DNA from: Thermodesulfovibrionales bacterium
Lineage (GTDB): Bacteria; Nitrospirota; Thermodesulfovibrionia; Thermodesulfovibrionales; SM23-35
Direction of reading: 5' to 3'
DNA: 5,794 bases
NCBI GenBank assembly: GCA_022865525.1
Contig: JALHSV010000041.1
Span: 1-5,794 of the forward strand
A program made the position numbers and the translations under genes. The notes under the pieces are model-generated. The model ran no database searches. It worked only from the letters and a program-made list of their open reading frames with translations, and was not told where the DNA came from. This document shows, in pieces, positions 1 to 5,593 of this stretch. Each line of letters starts with the position of its first letter. The first letter of the stretch is position 1.

Positions 1-193
1 AGATGATCAGCCGGTTGCGAATCTTCCAGAGCAGGCGGCGGCGGATGATGCCCAGCAGGCGGAAAAAGACCAGGATGCCGGTCAGCCAGAGGAATATCTG
101 GAAAGTGCCCGGCTGGAAAAAGAAGTATGCCAAAATAGTGGCCGCTACCGACAGGATAATGGCCAGGTCGAGTTTATGAAGCTTCTTGAGCAT
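1..193 (-). CDS. N-terminal fragment of a membrane-anchored signalling protein (sensor kinase or SpoIIE-type phosphatase candidate), runs off left edge
   Basis: Reading leftward from the ATG at 193-191 gives 64 residues without a stop, and the gene continues past the window edge. A short basic N-terminus (MLKKLHKLDL) leads into a first membrane helix at about residues 9-26, a short FQPGTFQ turn, and a second helix at about 32-50. An arginine-rich stretch (RRRLLWKIRNRL, 51-62) follows on what should be the cytoplasmic face. From family memory, a helix pair followed by an LLWK-R-RL stretch is common at the start of HAMP/PAS sensor histidine kinases and SpoIIE-type phosphatases, but no catalytic domain is visible, so the function is a guess. 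There is no Shine-Dalgarno sequence before the ATG. A perfect TATAAT lies just upstream, so translation may be leaderless. An in-frame TTG 12 codons upstream (position 229) is an alternative start. The GC content (about 54%) resembles the sirtuin at the other edge, not the central genes. Confidence 0.6.
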   Translation of the reverse strand, partial: MLKKLHKLDLAIILSVAATILAYFFFQPGTFQIFLWLTGILVFFRLLGIIRRRLLWKIRNRLII

Positions 194-199
194 AAGGGG

Positions 200-229
200 A
201 TTATATATCGATTGGGAGCGATATTGCAA
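200..229 (-). promoter_or_regulatory. Candidate sigma70 promoter for the left-edge gene
   Basis: On the minus strand TTGCAA (229-224, 4 of 6 to consensus) is followed after 18 bases by a perfect TATAAT (205-200). The predicted transcription start, about 7 bases past the -10 box, falls on or next to the A of the ATG at 193, and there is no ribosome binding site in between. The boxes are seen in the sequence; their activity is inferred. Confidence 0.45.
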
Positions 230-250
230 GAACTATCAGAACTGAACTTG

Positions 251-321
251 GTGTACGGCGGACGGTAGACGGTAGAGGCATTAACCGAATTCGGTATACG
301 GTGTACGGTAAACGGTTAGAA
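251..321. repeat. Two blocks of degenerate 7-bp tandem repeats (GTRNACG-like) around a 12-bp palindrome
   Basis: Block one (251-278) reads as four heptamers: GTGTACG, GCGGACG, GTAGACG, GTAGAGG. Block two (294-321) reads GTATACG, GTGTACG, GTAAACG, GTTAGAA. GTGTACG is identical in both. Between them lies the perfect palindrome ACCGAATTCGGT (284-295), whose last two bases begin block two. The 7-base period fits no codon rhythm and no gene covers the stretch, so this is non-coding repeat DNA. It may belong to a dispersed genomic repeat family, or act as a protein binding array in this divergent intergenic region; the sequence alone does not decide. Confidence 0.7.
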
Positions 322-344
322 ACCTTGAGAGGCAAGCCTATCTG

Positions 345-373
345 TTGACATTTCTGTCAAATATCCACAAAAT
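345..373 (+). promoter_or_regulatory. Candidate promoter of the radical SAM gene, with an inverted repeat over the -35 box
   Basis: A perfect TTGACA (345-350) is followed after 17 bases by CAAAAT (368-373, 4 of 6 to TATAAT). The -35 box is also the left arm of a perfect inverted repeat, TTGACA-TTTC-TGTCAA (345-360), which could be an operator where a repressor would block RNA polymerase. A start near 380 would give an untranslated leader of about 85 bases containing the direct repeats at 386-436. The -10 match is mediocre. Confidence 0.45.
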
Positions 374-385
374 GCAAGCATGGAA

Positions 386-436
386 AAATTGATTTTCCTT
401 TAAGTTTATCAGCCTGTGGCTGAAATTGATTTTCCT
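386..436 (+). repeat. 14-bp direct repeat flanking a small hairpin in the radical SAM leader
   Basis: The 14-mer AAATTGATTTTCCT occurs twice, at 386-399 and 423-436, exactly 37 bp apart. Between the copies is a perfect 6-bp inverted repeat, TCAGCC-TGT-GGCTGA (409-423), which can fold into a hairpin in DNA or RNA. The second copy ends 29 bases before the start codon. It could be a paired protein-binding site, a leader RNA element, or the footprint of an old duplication. No known riboswitch is recognised. Confidence 0.6.
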
Positions 437-454
437 AACAATAAATTTAAAAAT

Positions 455-460
455 GGAAGG
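455..460 (+). promoter_or_regulatory. Ribosome binding site of the radical SAM gene
   Basis: GGAAGG lies five bases before the ATG at 466, a good Shine-Dalgarno match that supports this start. Confidence 0.7.
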
Positions 461-465
461 TAAAA

Positions 466-1857
466 ATGAGAGCCCTTTTGGTTGTTCACGACAACGAGTC
501 CTATATCGGTCATTTCCCAATTGCCTTGAGTTATATTGCATCCGTATTGCGCAAAGAAGGTGTTGATGTGGAAATATGGAACCAGGACATGCATCACTGG
601 CCCGATGACAAGCTCACCAATTATTTAGATAAGGAGAAATTTGACATTATCGGCATTAGCATGGTGGCAGGGTATTATGAGTACAGGAAACTTAAATCTC
701 TTTCGAAGGCGATCAATCAAAGTAAAAAAAGGCCGACATATATTCTCGGCGGCCACGGGCCTGCCGCTAATGCAGATTATTTTCTTACTAAAATGCAGGC
801 AGATATCGTTGTGATTGGTGAAGGAGAAGACACTATAGTTGAAGTGATTCGTGCATTGGCCGCTAAAAAATCCCTAAAGAAAATTGAAGGCATTGCTTAT
901 CGGGAAAATGATACAGTCACGGTCAATAATAGACGAAAACTCATCGAAGATATTGATTCAATCCCTTTTCCAGCCTATGATTTGTTCCCAATCACCTATT
1001 ATCGGCTGATGCATACTTCTTCATTGGCCGCCAATACTGATTTTCGGATGCCAATGTTATCCGGTCGCGGGTGCTCATTCAAATGCAATTTCTGTTTTCG
1101 TCTGGACGAGGGATTTCGTCCAAGGCATCCGGAACCAATCATTGAAGAGATCAATTTCTTGCAAGAAAATTATGGAATAACCGATATCGCCTTTGGGGAT
1201 GAATTGTTAATGAACTCCATAGAAAGAACAGAAGAGCTTTGCAACGCTTTTTTAAGAGCAAGGCTAAACGTTAAATGGTCCTGCAATGGGAGACTCAACT
1301 ATGCAAAATCAGACCTACTGAGGTTAATGAAGAAGTCAGGATGCATACGCATTAATTATGGCGTCGAGAGTTTCGACGATCAGTGTTTAAAAAACATGAA
1401 CAAGTGCTTAACCACCAAGCAGATTGTCTCCGGAGTTGAAGCCACTATCGCCGCTGGAATCAGTCCCATACTGAACATCATTTTTGGAAATATCGGCGAC
1501 AATAAAAACACGCTACAAAAAGGCGTTGATTTTCTTTTGAAATATTCTGATTGTGTTGAAATACGCACCATTAGGCCTGTAACTCCATACCCGGGGAGCC
1601 CGCTTTTTAAATATGCTGTTGAAAAAGGCCTGCTTAAAGACATTGAAGATTTTTATAAAAACAAACATATCAACTCGGATCTGCTGACAGTCAATTTTAC
1701 AGCTCTAACCGACGACGAGTTTTATGATGCTTTGTGTAAAGCCAATAAGACTTTGATAATAAATACTTTAAAAAAAAAGGAAGAAGAACTAATAAAGTGC
1801 ACAGAAGAATTATATAACAACAGAAATGCTAATTTTAGAGGGTTTCGTCAAACTTAA
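466..1857 (+). CDS. B12-binding-domain radical SAM enzyme
   Basis: This 463-residue protein has the two-domain layout of cobalamin-dependent radical SAM enzymes. Residues 1-130 form a Rossmann-like B12-binding domain: HFPIALSYIASVLRK (16-30) matches the family's P-x-G/A-L-x-YLAA-x-L helix, and GGHGPA (95-100) and VIGEGEDT (116-123) are typical. The linker DSIPFPAYDLFP (164-175) is also typical. The radical SAM core follows, with the [4Fe-4S] ligands C203, C207 and C210 in GCSFKCNFC, then FGDELL (243-248), GVESFD (299-304) and the closing PVTPYPGSPLF (371-381). The DxHxxG histidine loop is not evident, as is normal for this class. Known members methylate unactivated carbons or rearrange rings and chains in lipids, sugars and natural products; the substrate here cannot be read from sequence. 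The ATG at 466 has GGAAGG five bases upstream. The last 80 residues are lysine- and glutamate-rich. The gene is convergent with the glycosyltransferase. Confidence 0.93.
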   Translation: MRALLVVHDNESYIGHFPIALSYIASVLRKEGVDVEIWNQDMHHWPDDKLTNYLDKEKFDIIGISMVAGYYEYRKLKSLSKAINQSKKRPTYILGGHGPAANADYFLTKMQADIVVIGEGEDTIVEVIRALAAKKSLKKIEGIAYRENDTVTVNNRRKLIEDIDSIPFPAYDLFPITYYRLMHTSSLAANTDFRMPMLSGRGCSFKCNFCFRLDEGFRPRHPEPIIEEINFLQENYGITDIAFGDELLMNSIERTEELCNAFLRARLNVKWSCNGRLNYAKSDLLRLMKKSGCIRINYGVESFDDQCLKNMNKCLTTKQIVSGVEATIAAGISPILNIIFGNIGDNKNTLQKGVDFLLKYSDCVEIRTIRPVTPYPGSPLFKYAVEKGLLKDIEDFYKNKHINSDLLTVNFTALTDDEFYDALCKANKTLIINTLKKKEEELIKCTEELYNNRNANFRGFRQT

Positions 1858-1876
1858 TTGAATTAAGTAAATTTTT
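1852..1876 (+). terminator. Weak intrinsic terminator overlapping the radical SAM stop codon
   Basis: ACTTAATT-G-AATTAAGT (1852-1868) is a perfect inverted repeat that contains the TAA stop (1855-1857). A practical fold is a 7-bp stem with a TGA loop. It is followed by AAATTTTT (1869-1876), giving a short U run on the plus strand. The stem is almost all A-T, so termination may be inefficient. The rest of the 115-bp convergent gap, to 1972, is AT-rich with T runs and holds nothing else clear. Confidence 0.45.
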
Positions 1877-1972
1877 ACAACTGCATTACCTTTGACATTC
1901 ACTTTCCCCATTTTTTTATTATTTTTCAACTAAGTGTGACACTACCTTTTTATCAAAATAAAGGAAATTGCT

Positions 1973-3577
1973 TCATAATGTTCCACTTTTCCTTTTTTGA
2001 AATAATTTAATAAATTTCTGATTAATTTTTTTTGCTTTATCTGAAAGTGATTTTTTCCCTGCTCCCGATCCCTCTTTTGAAAACATCCCAAAGTAGTACC
2101 CCCGTTCAATATAACTGGAGGTATTATCAATTCCTTTACGAGTCAATGTTTGAGCAAATGTTTGACCTAACTGCGGATCAGCAAAATAAATTTCAATATA
2201 CGGCCCGGGTTTTATTCTGAAAGGAAGATCAGGGTAATATGGAGAATACATAGACATGGGTGAGAATGGGACAGCTATTTTATTTTTATTATATGGTGAT
2301 ATTGTTATTGATCGACCGCCTGAAAAATTTAAAAAATCAATTTGCAATTGCATATTTTCATCAGTAATATACCTGTCATGAGTGAAACTGTCTAGGACTA
2401 TAATATTGTAATCATTGGTGATATCAACCTCAGAATTCCTTACCCAACTCATGATTTCTTTTTTTGCTGAAAAACCAAGAAAATTCATACAATAATTGCC
2501 TGCCCCAATTTTTAAACCTGATATTTCTTTGTTATTTTCAGAAAAGAGATATCCAAGAATGATCCTGGTAGCTGTTTTTTGTAATACAATATTATGACGC
2601 AAAGATTGATATGTATTCACTCCTAAAACCAACAGAATTACCACTGATAATGTCAGGATTATTAAAAATTGCTGATTTCCATGATAGTGATTTTTAATAT
2701 ATTGCCCGATTTTAAACAGTGCATAGGCGGCAAGTACCGCAAGAAAAGGTATCATTGGAAGAGCATATCTATGAAAAGTCATTTTCGTTCTCAGAAGTAT
2801 CATTAAATATACAAAAGGAAATCCCAGAATTGCCAATTTTGAGTAAATCTTCAACTTGCTGCTTTTTGTTATAATCATGACACCGAAAACTGAAAGCAAA
2901 ATGAGGCCTGATCTCAAGCCTAAATACAGTGATTTTGATAAATGGTGGTGAAATGCAGTAACCGTAAATCCAGGATGGCCAATCGCAACGAGATTTGATG
3001 CATAAAGAAAATCCTGAATAAAAGTCCGAAAATTGATTAATATGAATGGGTTTATAACTAAAAAAGTTGCAATTGCAAAAATCCCGCAAATAGTAAGCAG
3101 CTTAATCCCATGCATTAATGGTCTAATTCGAAATACTATAGCTGCGATAACAGCCGATGCTATGACTGCGCCGTTATATTTTGCAGAAGCTGTAAAACCT
3201 ATTAATATACCAAAAACAATCATGTGTTGGACAGTGATTTCCTTTTTCTTCTCTAGTATATACATCAATATAAATACAGTAAGCGCGCATAAAGCTGAGA
3301 GAGGGATATCGACTGTAATGAAATGGGAATTAGCATTCCACAATGGAGAAGTAATCAGGAAGAGAGAACCAATGGTTGAGTATAACCTTGATTTTGTCAG
3401 AATGAAGCATATTCCGTAGACAGACAGAGCCCCAAGGATAGAGAAAAAGATAGTGAGCAGATGACCGGGGATATCCCGGTAAGGCCATTTATCTAAAGTT
3501 CTAGATAATTTGTGAGGAAGAACTTCTAAAATCAATTCATAGACAATATATACAAATGCGTTCATGTAAATCATCAA
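1973..3577 (-). CDS. GT39/ArnT-PMT-like membrane glycosyltransferase, 5' end separated by a frameshift
   Basis: The open part encodes 534 residues, mostly hydrophobic, with about ten membrane helices between residues 39 and 320 and a soluble C-terminal region (about 325-534) ending in a lysine-rich tail. Hallmarks of the GT39 (PMT/ArnT) superfamily are visible: SHFITVDIPLSAL (84-96), the GFTASAKYNG motif (127-136) and HRYALPMIPFLAVLAA (269-284). These enzymes move a sugar from a polyprenyl-phosphate carrier to a lipid, protein or glycan outside the cytoplasmic membrane. The TTG at 3577 is only the first start codon available in this frame. The same frame stays open upstream to about 3754 and encodes NFGNPKLFIYPAL directly before the nominal start, a typical GT39 segment, so this is not the true N-terminus. 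The first helix and its start are one frame away (3640-3783). Joined by one added base the gene would encode about 603 residues, a normal family size. As it stands it is either a recent pseudogene or carries an assembly error. Confidence 0.85.
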   Translation of the reverse strand: MMIYMNAFVYIVYELILEVLPHKLSRTLDKWPYRDIPGHLLTIFFSILGALSVYGICFILTKSRLYSTIGSLFLITSPLWNANSHFITVDIPLSALCALTVFILMYILEKKKEITVQHMIVFGILIGFTASAKYNGAVIASAVIAAIVFRIRPLMHGIKLLTICGIFAIATFLVINPFILINFRTFIQDFLYASNLVAIGHPGFTVTAFHHHLSKSLYLGLRSGLILLSVFGVMIITKSSKLKIYSKLAILGFPFVYLMILLRTKMTFHRYALPMIPFLAVLAAYALFKIGQYIKNHYHGNQQFLIILTLSVVILLVLGVNTYQSLRHNIVLQKTATRIILGYLFSENNKEISGLKIGAGNYCMNFLGFSAKKEIMSWVRNSEVDITNDYNIIVLDSFTHDRYITDENMQLQIDFLNFSGGRSITISPYNKNKIAVPFSPMSMYSPYYPDLPFRIKPGPYIEIYFADPQLGQTFAQTLTRKGIDNTSSYIERGYYFGMFSKEGSGAGKKSLSDKAKKINQKFIKLFQKRKSGTL

Positions 3578-3639
3578 GGCGGGATAAATAAATAATTTGG
3601 GATTCCCAAAATTGCAAACTGTATATTTTGCCTTTGGCG

Positions 3640-3783
3640 CTAAGTTATCGCATGTTCTATAGGTGTTCCGCCATGCATGCCAAAAACCAATGCCAGAAAA
3701 ACAACAATAATTACTGTTGCGCTGATTTTTGATTTTGTTCTTGCAATGTAATCTCTAAAATTAAACCCAGTCAACAAACCCAT
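3640..3783 (-). pseudogene. Frameshifted 5' piece of the GT39 glycosyltransferase gene (true start and first membrane helix)
   Basis: The ATG at 3783 opens 47 codons ending at TAG 3642-3640. The peptide begins MGLLTGFNFRDYIARTKSK and continues with a strong membrane helix (ATVIIVVFLALVFG), then MHGGTPIEHAIT before the stop. A basic N-terminus, one helix, then a short outer loop with a P-x-E-H-A segment is how GT39 proteins begin. The downstream gene lacks exactly this part. GGAG (3793-3790) lies six bases before the ATG, so this is the real initiation site; an ATG at 3795 (four codons earlier) has no such site. The switch to the downstream frame needs a -1 shift or one missing base. It probably lies near 3640-3665, because the loop sequence on both sides aligns best there, but the two frames overlap openly as far back as 3754. 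No canonical X-XXY-YYZ slippery heptamer was found. Confidence 0.75.
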
Positions 3784-3793
3784 TTCTCTCTCC
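3784..3793 (-). promoter_or_regulatory. Ribosome binding site deciding the true GT39 start
   Basis: On the minus strand GGAGAGAG (3793-3786) precedes the ATG at 3783 with six bases between GGAG and ATG. It identifies 3783, not 3577, as the natural start of the glycosyltransferase. The remaining gap to the DUF362 stop at 3877 shows no promoter that I can support, in keeping with co-transcription. Confidence 0.65.
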
Positions 3794-3876
3794 ATACTAA
3801 ATAACCAGAAAGACAAAGCAATTCATTTTGAACTGAACAAGCGGACGATACACTTCAGAAAACAAATTGGAAGCGA

Positions 3877-5403
3877 TCATTCCACAGGCTCCATTTCAAT
3901 ATATCCCTTCCAGTTGGGATGAGGTTCAAAAGCCAAGCAAGCCCCGGGGCTCGTAATAAAATTTATCAATTCAGGGACATCCGTATGTACGGCAATGGCC
4001 TTATAATCTCGAGAAAAACCGAAATTCCCGTCCTGCATGAGGAATTTGTAGAGAGGGAATTTGTAAGGATCGAATCCCATCAAGCGCAAACACGCAATAT
4101 CAACAGCGACAAGACTGTAGCCGCATGCAATGATACCCTCCGGTCTTGATCGCGTAAGCAAAGGACCATTGATATCGCCTCCAACAATTCCATCCACAAC
4201 AGAGAACAAACGGCGCTGAGGTTGAGTCGTCACAACCCCCTTTTGGTCCGTATAATGAATAATACGGGCAAGATCCGCAACCATCCTCCAACATGTATCA
4301 TTCCCAAACCACTTTCCACCGTAAGTAGCTTCGGTCGCGCTGCTCGCGGCAATACCTAGTCTGCTTAATATTGATCGAATCCAATGATAAGCTTTTGAAT
4401 GAAAAAGGCTGTAATGAAGGTTCTCCAGTACTGGATAGTGATTGCTTAAAAGCATTCGATTCATGAGTCGACGCATGCCCAAAATCATCTTGTCAGTACT
4501 CTTTCCAGTGTCAACGGATTGATCTCCACCTGAGCGAGGAGTACCCAGTGAATAATGAACGAGATAATTCTTGTTCGTATTGATACCAACCATCCCTTTT
4601 AAATTAAGCGTCACACCAACCAATTTATGCACCTTCAATTTCGGAACAGAGATCAATGTATCACATGAAAGAATCGTCCTTGAAAGATAATAGCGATGTG
4701 TGGAATTATGATGGTTTTCCCGGGTTTCCATCACATCTTGATCCACTCCAAAAAAAACGCTGGCTTTTCCGAACAGAGTGCTATCCTTTCCAAGGTCAAC
4801 AATAATATTGCCTGCAGGATCTCCAGCAAGGCGTCTGCGATGCTTGGCATACATCCTTTTTCCTGGAACCGCTGAATACTGTCGGAGATCAATGATTTCA
4901 AGGTTGTATGCAGCCTGAGTACAATAAAAACTCTGGATTTCCTTCAATTTTGTCACTTCTAAAAGATTGTCAAAGTCGCATTCATCCAAAGGTGCATCCG
5001 CAATGACCAGGCGACCGGAACCGCGCAGTGCGATCCAACAGTAGTCAGCGACGGCACGAATGACGGATGGATGAGTGATGATCGAATAGATGTCCCCACC
5101 GCCATTGTGTTTATCGATCACTAAATTTGGCTTTATTACGACCGTTGAACCAGGATTAATGATTTGACCCAATGGATTCCATGATGGTTGCCCAATATTC
5201 TTTGAATCCATCTCTAACAATATGAGGCTATTCCTTATCGCGCGGTAAGCTGGATTATCTTCTTCTCCCTTGTTTTTATAGCCGAATAAATACTCTGGGT
5301 ATAGCTCACTTGGGTTATATGGAGAGATACTGCAGTAAAAAGGCCTGTCCCTGGTTACCGATACATTAAGATTATCAACATTAAGCATCATATTTAAATG
5401 CAA
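3877..5403 (-). CDS. DUF362 domain-containing protein
   Basis: This 508-residue protein spans the whole DUF362 domain and is intact. Recognisable blocks are VVIKPNLV (88-95), THPSVIRAVADY (110-121), IADAP (134-138), the hallmark stretch LISVPKLKVHKLVGVTLNLK (250-269) with GMVGI after it, and near the C-terminus VVDGIVGGDINGPL (402-415) followed by CGYSLVAVDIACLRLMGFDP (427-446). No ferredoxin-like cysteine cluster is present, unlike DUF362 proteins fused to Fe-S domains, and no signal peptide or membrane helix is evident, so it is probably cytoplasmic. The family's biochemical role is not established and I assign none. The first possible start in frame is TTG at 5403, with AGGA 11 bases upstream (5418-5415). 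ATG codons at 5391 and 5388 are alternatives but lack a well-placed ribosome binding site. The gene lies 93 bases upstream of the glycosyltransferase start on the same strand, suggesting a two-gene unit. GC content is about 45%, below the sirtuin next to it. Confidence 0.9.
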   Translation of the reverse strand: MHLNMMLNVDNLNVSVTRDRPFYCSISPYNPSELYPEYLFGYKNKGEEDNPAYRAIRNSLILLEMDSKNIGQPSWNPLGQIINPGSTVVIKPNLVIDKHNGGGDIYSIITHPSVIRAVADYCWIALRGSGRLVIADAPLDECDFDNLLEVTKLKEIQSFYCTQAAYNLEIIDLRQYSAVPGKRMYAKHRRRLAGDPAGNIIVDLGKDSTLFGKASVFFGVDQDVMETRENHHNSTHRYYLSRTILSCDTLISVPKLKVHKLVGVTLNLKGMVGINTNKNYLVHYSLGTPRSGGDQSVDTGKSTDKMILGMRRLMNRMLLSNHYPVLENLHYSLFHSKAYHWIRSILSRLGIAASSATEATYGGKWFGNDTCWRMVADLARIIHYTDQKGVVTTQPQRRLFSVVDGIVGGDINGPLLTRSRPEGIIACGYSLVAVDIACLRLMGFDPYKFPLYKFLMQDGNFGFSRDYKAIAVHTDVPELINFITSPGACLAFEPHPNWKGYIEMEPVE

Positions 5404-5473
5404 AACCCCGACTTTCCTGCCTATGTAATTTTTCTTTCAAGAAATCTACAATGCCGCTGTTTAAGTCAATCAT
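5381..5473 (-). CDS. Possible 30-residue leader peptide overlapping the DUF362 start
   Basis: An ATG at 5473 opens 30 codons beginning MIDLNSGIVDFLKEKLHRQ and ending at TAA 5383-5381, 23 bases inside the DUF362 reading frame. The peptide looks amphipathic and protein-like. It begins about three bases after the transcription start predicted from the TATACT at 5488, so it could be a leaderless upstream ORF whose translation carries ribosomes to the weak TTG start of DUF362. It has no Shine-Dalgarno site and could equally be chance, or an N-terminal piece separated by a frameshift. Confidence 0.25.
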   Translation of the reverse strand: MIDLNSGIVDFLKEKLHRQESRGFAFKYDA

Positions 5474-5482
5474 CTAGTTGAT

Positions 5483-5509
5483 AGTATAAAAAATAAATCA
5501 AAAACGCAA
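5483..5509 (-). promoter_or_regulatory. Candidate promoter of the DUF362-GT39 unit
   Basis: On the minus strand TATACT (5488-5483, 5 of 6 to the -10 consensus) sits 15 bases after TTGCGT (5509-5504, 3 of 6 to the -35 consensus). Spacing and -35 match are poor, but the surrounding tract is very AT-rich and this is the best candidate in the 190 bases between the sirtuin stop and the TTG at 5403. Nothing else clear is seen between 5510 and 5593. Confidence 0.3.
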
Positions 5510-5593
5510 CATTGACCTCTAATGAAGTGATTGGTGTACTGTTGAAACTGAGTTCGATTTTTCGGTCCCTGTCAATTCCAGCATCGGGAACCT

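Noticed and set aside
1933..1943. AGTGT-G-ACACT short inverted repeat in the convergent gap.
   Set aside because: Five-base arms with no T tract on either side are too weak to call a terminator or operator.
1945..1964. CCTTTTTATCAAAATAAAGG just past the glycosyltransferase stop, considered as its terminator.
   Set aside because: Only about five base pairs form cleanly, and no T run follows on the minus strand.
3033..3419. A 128-codon plus-strand open frame inside the glycosyltransferase gene.
   Set aside because: It lies wholly antisense to a clearly recognisable membrane protein and resembles no family, so it is a shadow frame.
248..5539. TTGGTGTAC occurs at 248-256 and again at 5531-5539, close to both borders of the AT-rich block, like short attachment or target-site repeats.
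   Set aside because: A shared 9-mer between two intergenic regions of a few hundred bases is expected by chance about one time in three, and no integrase or transposase accompanies it.
5547..5575. TTGACA on the minus strand at 5575-5570, considered as a -35 box for DUF362.
   Set aside because: No acceptable -10 hexamer lies 15-19 bases downstream; CTCAGT at the right distance is a poor match.
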